This document shows, one piece after another, positions 6,579-7,196 of a stretch of 7,196 nt of DNA. The stretch comes from an uncultured Oscillospiraceae bacterium (lineage in GTDB: Bacteria; Bacillota; Clostridia; Oscillospirales; Oscillospiraceae). Below the pieces are notes generated by a model. It searched no databases and was not told the origin of the DNA. It saw only the letters and a program-made list of their open reading frames with translations. Each line of letters opens with the position of its first letter. Position 1 is the first letter of the stretch. The stretch lies in the NCBI GenBank assembly GCA_934630555.1, contig CAKTXB010000100.1:1-7196 (forward strand), given 5' to 3'. The translations under genes were made by a program, and so were the position numbers.

Positions 6579-7024
6579 TGGACTATACGATCATGCCCAT
6601 GACGGCGGCGCACGTGGCCGCTGTGGCCGCCATCGAGCGGCAGTGTTTCTCCGACCCATGGAGTGAAGCGGCAGTCGCGTCGGAGCTGGAAAACCCGCTG
6701 AGTGATTGGCTGGTGGCCGTTTCCGGCGCAGGGCTCCTCGGCTATGTCGGCAGCCAGATCGTGCCGGACGAGGCGGATATGATGAATCTGGCCGTCCGGC
6801 CGGAATGCAGACGGCAGGGGCTTGCGCGGGCACTTGTGACGGCGCTCGTAGACGACTTGCGCACGCGCGGTGTGCGCTCCTTGACGCTGGAGGTGCGCGC
6901 GTCCAACGACGCGGCGATCAGGCTTTACCGGCAGCTTGGCTTTTTACAGGTGGGGCTGCGGAAAAATTACTATTTTCATCCCAAAGAGGACGCGCTGATC
7001 CTCAAAAAGGAGTGGAGCTTATGA
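6578..7024 (+). CDS. rimI: Ribosomal protein S18-alanine N-acetyltransferase, GNAT family
   Basis: A 148-residue cytoplasmic GNAT enzyme, the same length as E. coli RimI, expected to transfer acetyl from acetyl-CoA to the N-terminal alanine of ribosomal protein S18. The acetyl-CoA loop is clear as [15 protein letters not shown] (about residues 68-82). The RimI signature [21 protein letters not shown] follows, with the Glu and Tyr that match the catalytic pair, then RKNYY and EDALIL. The N-terminal CFSDPWSE is also typical. Start ATG 6578 shares its A with the polA stop (TGATG) and has TGAGG 7 bases upstream; GTG 6575, one codon earlier in frame, has poorer spacing. Its end overlaps tsaD by four bases. 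Next to tsaD this is a classic pairing; tsaB and tsaE, often part of the same cluster, are not between polA and tsaD here. Many RimI homologues have wider substrate range, so S18 as sole target is inferred. Confidence 0.93.
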   Translation: MDYTIMPMTAAHVAAVAAIERQCFSDPWSEAAVASELENPLSDWLVAVSGAGLLGYVGSQIVPDEADMMNLAVRPECRRQGLARALVTALVDDLRTRGVRSLTLEVRASNDAAIRLYRQLGFLQVGLRKNYYFHPKEDALILKKEWSL

Positions 7025-7196
7025 ATATTTTAGCGGTGGAATCGTCGTGCGATGAAACAGCGGTGGCTATTGTGCGCGATGGCCGCACAGTGCTGGCGGA
7101 TTGCATCAACTCGCAGGTGGCGCTGCACCGGCTGTATGGCGGTGTCGTACCGGAGATCGCGTCACGCAAGCACATTGAGTCTATCTATGGTTTGGC
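7021..7196 (+). CDS. tsaD: tRNA threonylcarbamoyladenosine transferase subunit TsaD, 3' end beyond the window
   Basis: The first 58 codons of TsaD (formerly Gcp/YgjD), the catalytic subunit that transfers the threonylcarbamoyl group to A37 of ANN-reading tRNAs, working with TsaB and TsaE. The start reads [18 protein letters not shown], the ASKHA-fold phosphate loop of the family. It is followed by [30 protein letters not shown], which is nearly diagnostic. The metal-binding HxxxH and the rest of the protein lie beyond the edge. ATG 7021 overlaps the rimI stop as ATGA, and AAGGAG (7007-7012) sits 8 bases upstream inside the end of rimI, so tsaD has its own good ribosome site as well as coupling. 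Confidence 0.96.
   Translation, partial: MNILAVESSCDETAVAIVRDGRTVLADCINSQVALHRLYGGVVPEIASRKHIESIYGL

Noticed and set aside
1..7196. CRISPR array, tRNA/rRNA, insertion sequence or phage genes
   Set aside because: I saw no regularly spaced repeats, no tRNA or rRNA signature, and no transposase, integrase or phage-like protein in any frame.

Overview
The window carries six protein-coding genes on GC-rich DNA. The organism is probably a low-abundance-of-clues Gram-positive of the Clostridia, most likely an Oscillospiraceae/Ruminococcaceae-type gut bacterium. This is inferred from strong GGAGG-type ribosome binding sites, a DNA polymerase I with a decayed proofreading domain (the Bacillus/Clostridia pattern), a TTG start, and the tight polA-rimI-tsaD coupling. 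No marker gene fixes the genus.

Layout. (1) Positions 1-1325, plus strand: 3' part of cysS (cysteinyl-tRNA synthetase), closed by a textbook intrinsic terminator at 1352-1388. (2) Positions 1389-1616: a non-coding strip with three more inverted repeats in a row (1402-1438, 1460-1490, 1512-1538), two of them perfect, and a weak terminator-like hairpin for the minus-strand operon (1559-1599). (3) Positions 1617-3811, minus strand: a two-gene operon, a duplicated DUF1538 (UmpAB-type) membrane protein followed by a tandem, two-domain P-II-like protein; stop and start codons overlap as TGATG. (4) Positions 3812-3971: divergent promoter region with a recognisable extended -10 promoter in each direction and a candidate operator over the minus-strand -10. 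(5) Positions 3972-7196, plus strand: polA, rimI and the start of tsaD, joined by TGATG and ATGA overlaps.

How the genes work together. cysS, polA, rimI and tsaD are housekeeping genes for tRNA charging, DNA repair/Okazaki processing, S18 acetylation and tRNA t6A modification. The minus-strand pair is the most interesting part. A membrane protein made of two homologous halves, each with the same conserved acidic motifs (AEP, AFDSGGV, DxFG), is translationally coupled to a soluble protein that is itself two P-II-like domains in one chain. By analogy with AmtB-GlnK and SbtA-SbtB, this looks like a cation transporter/antiporter with its own dedicated ligand-sensing regulator. The transport activity is inferred from the family, and the gating is a hypothesis.
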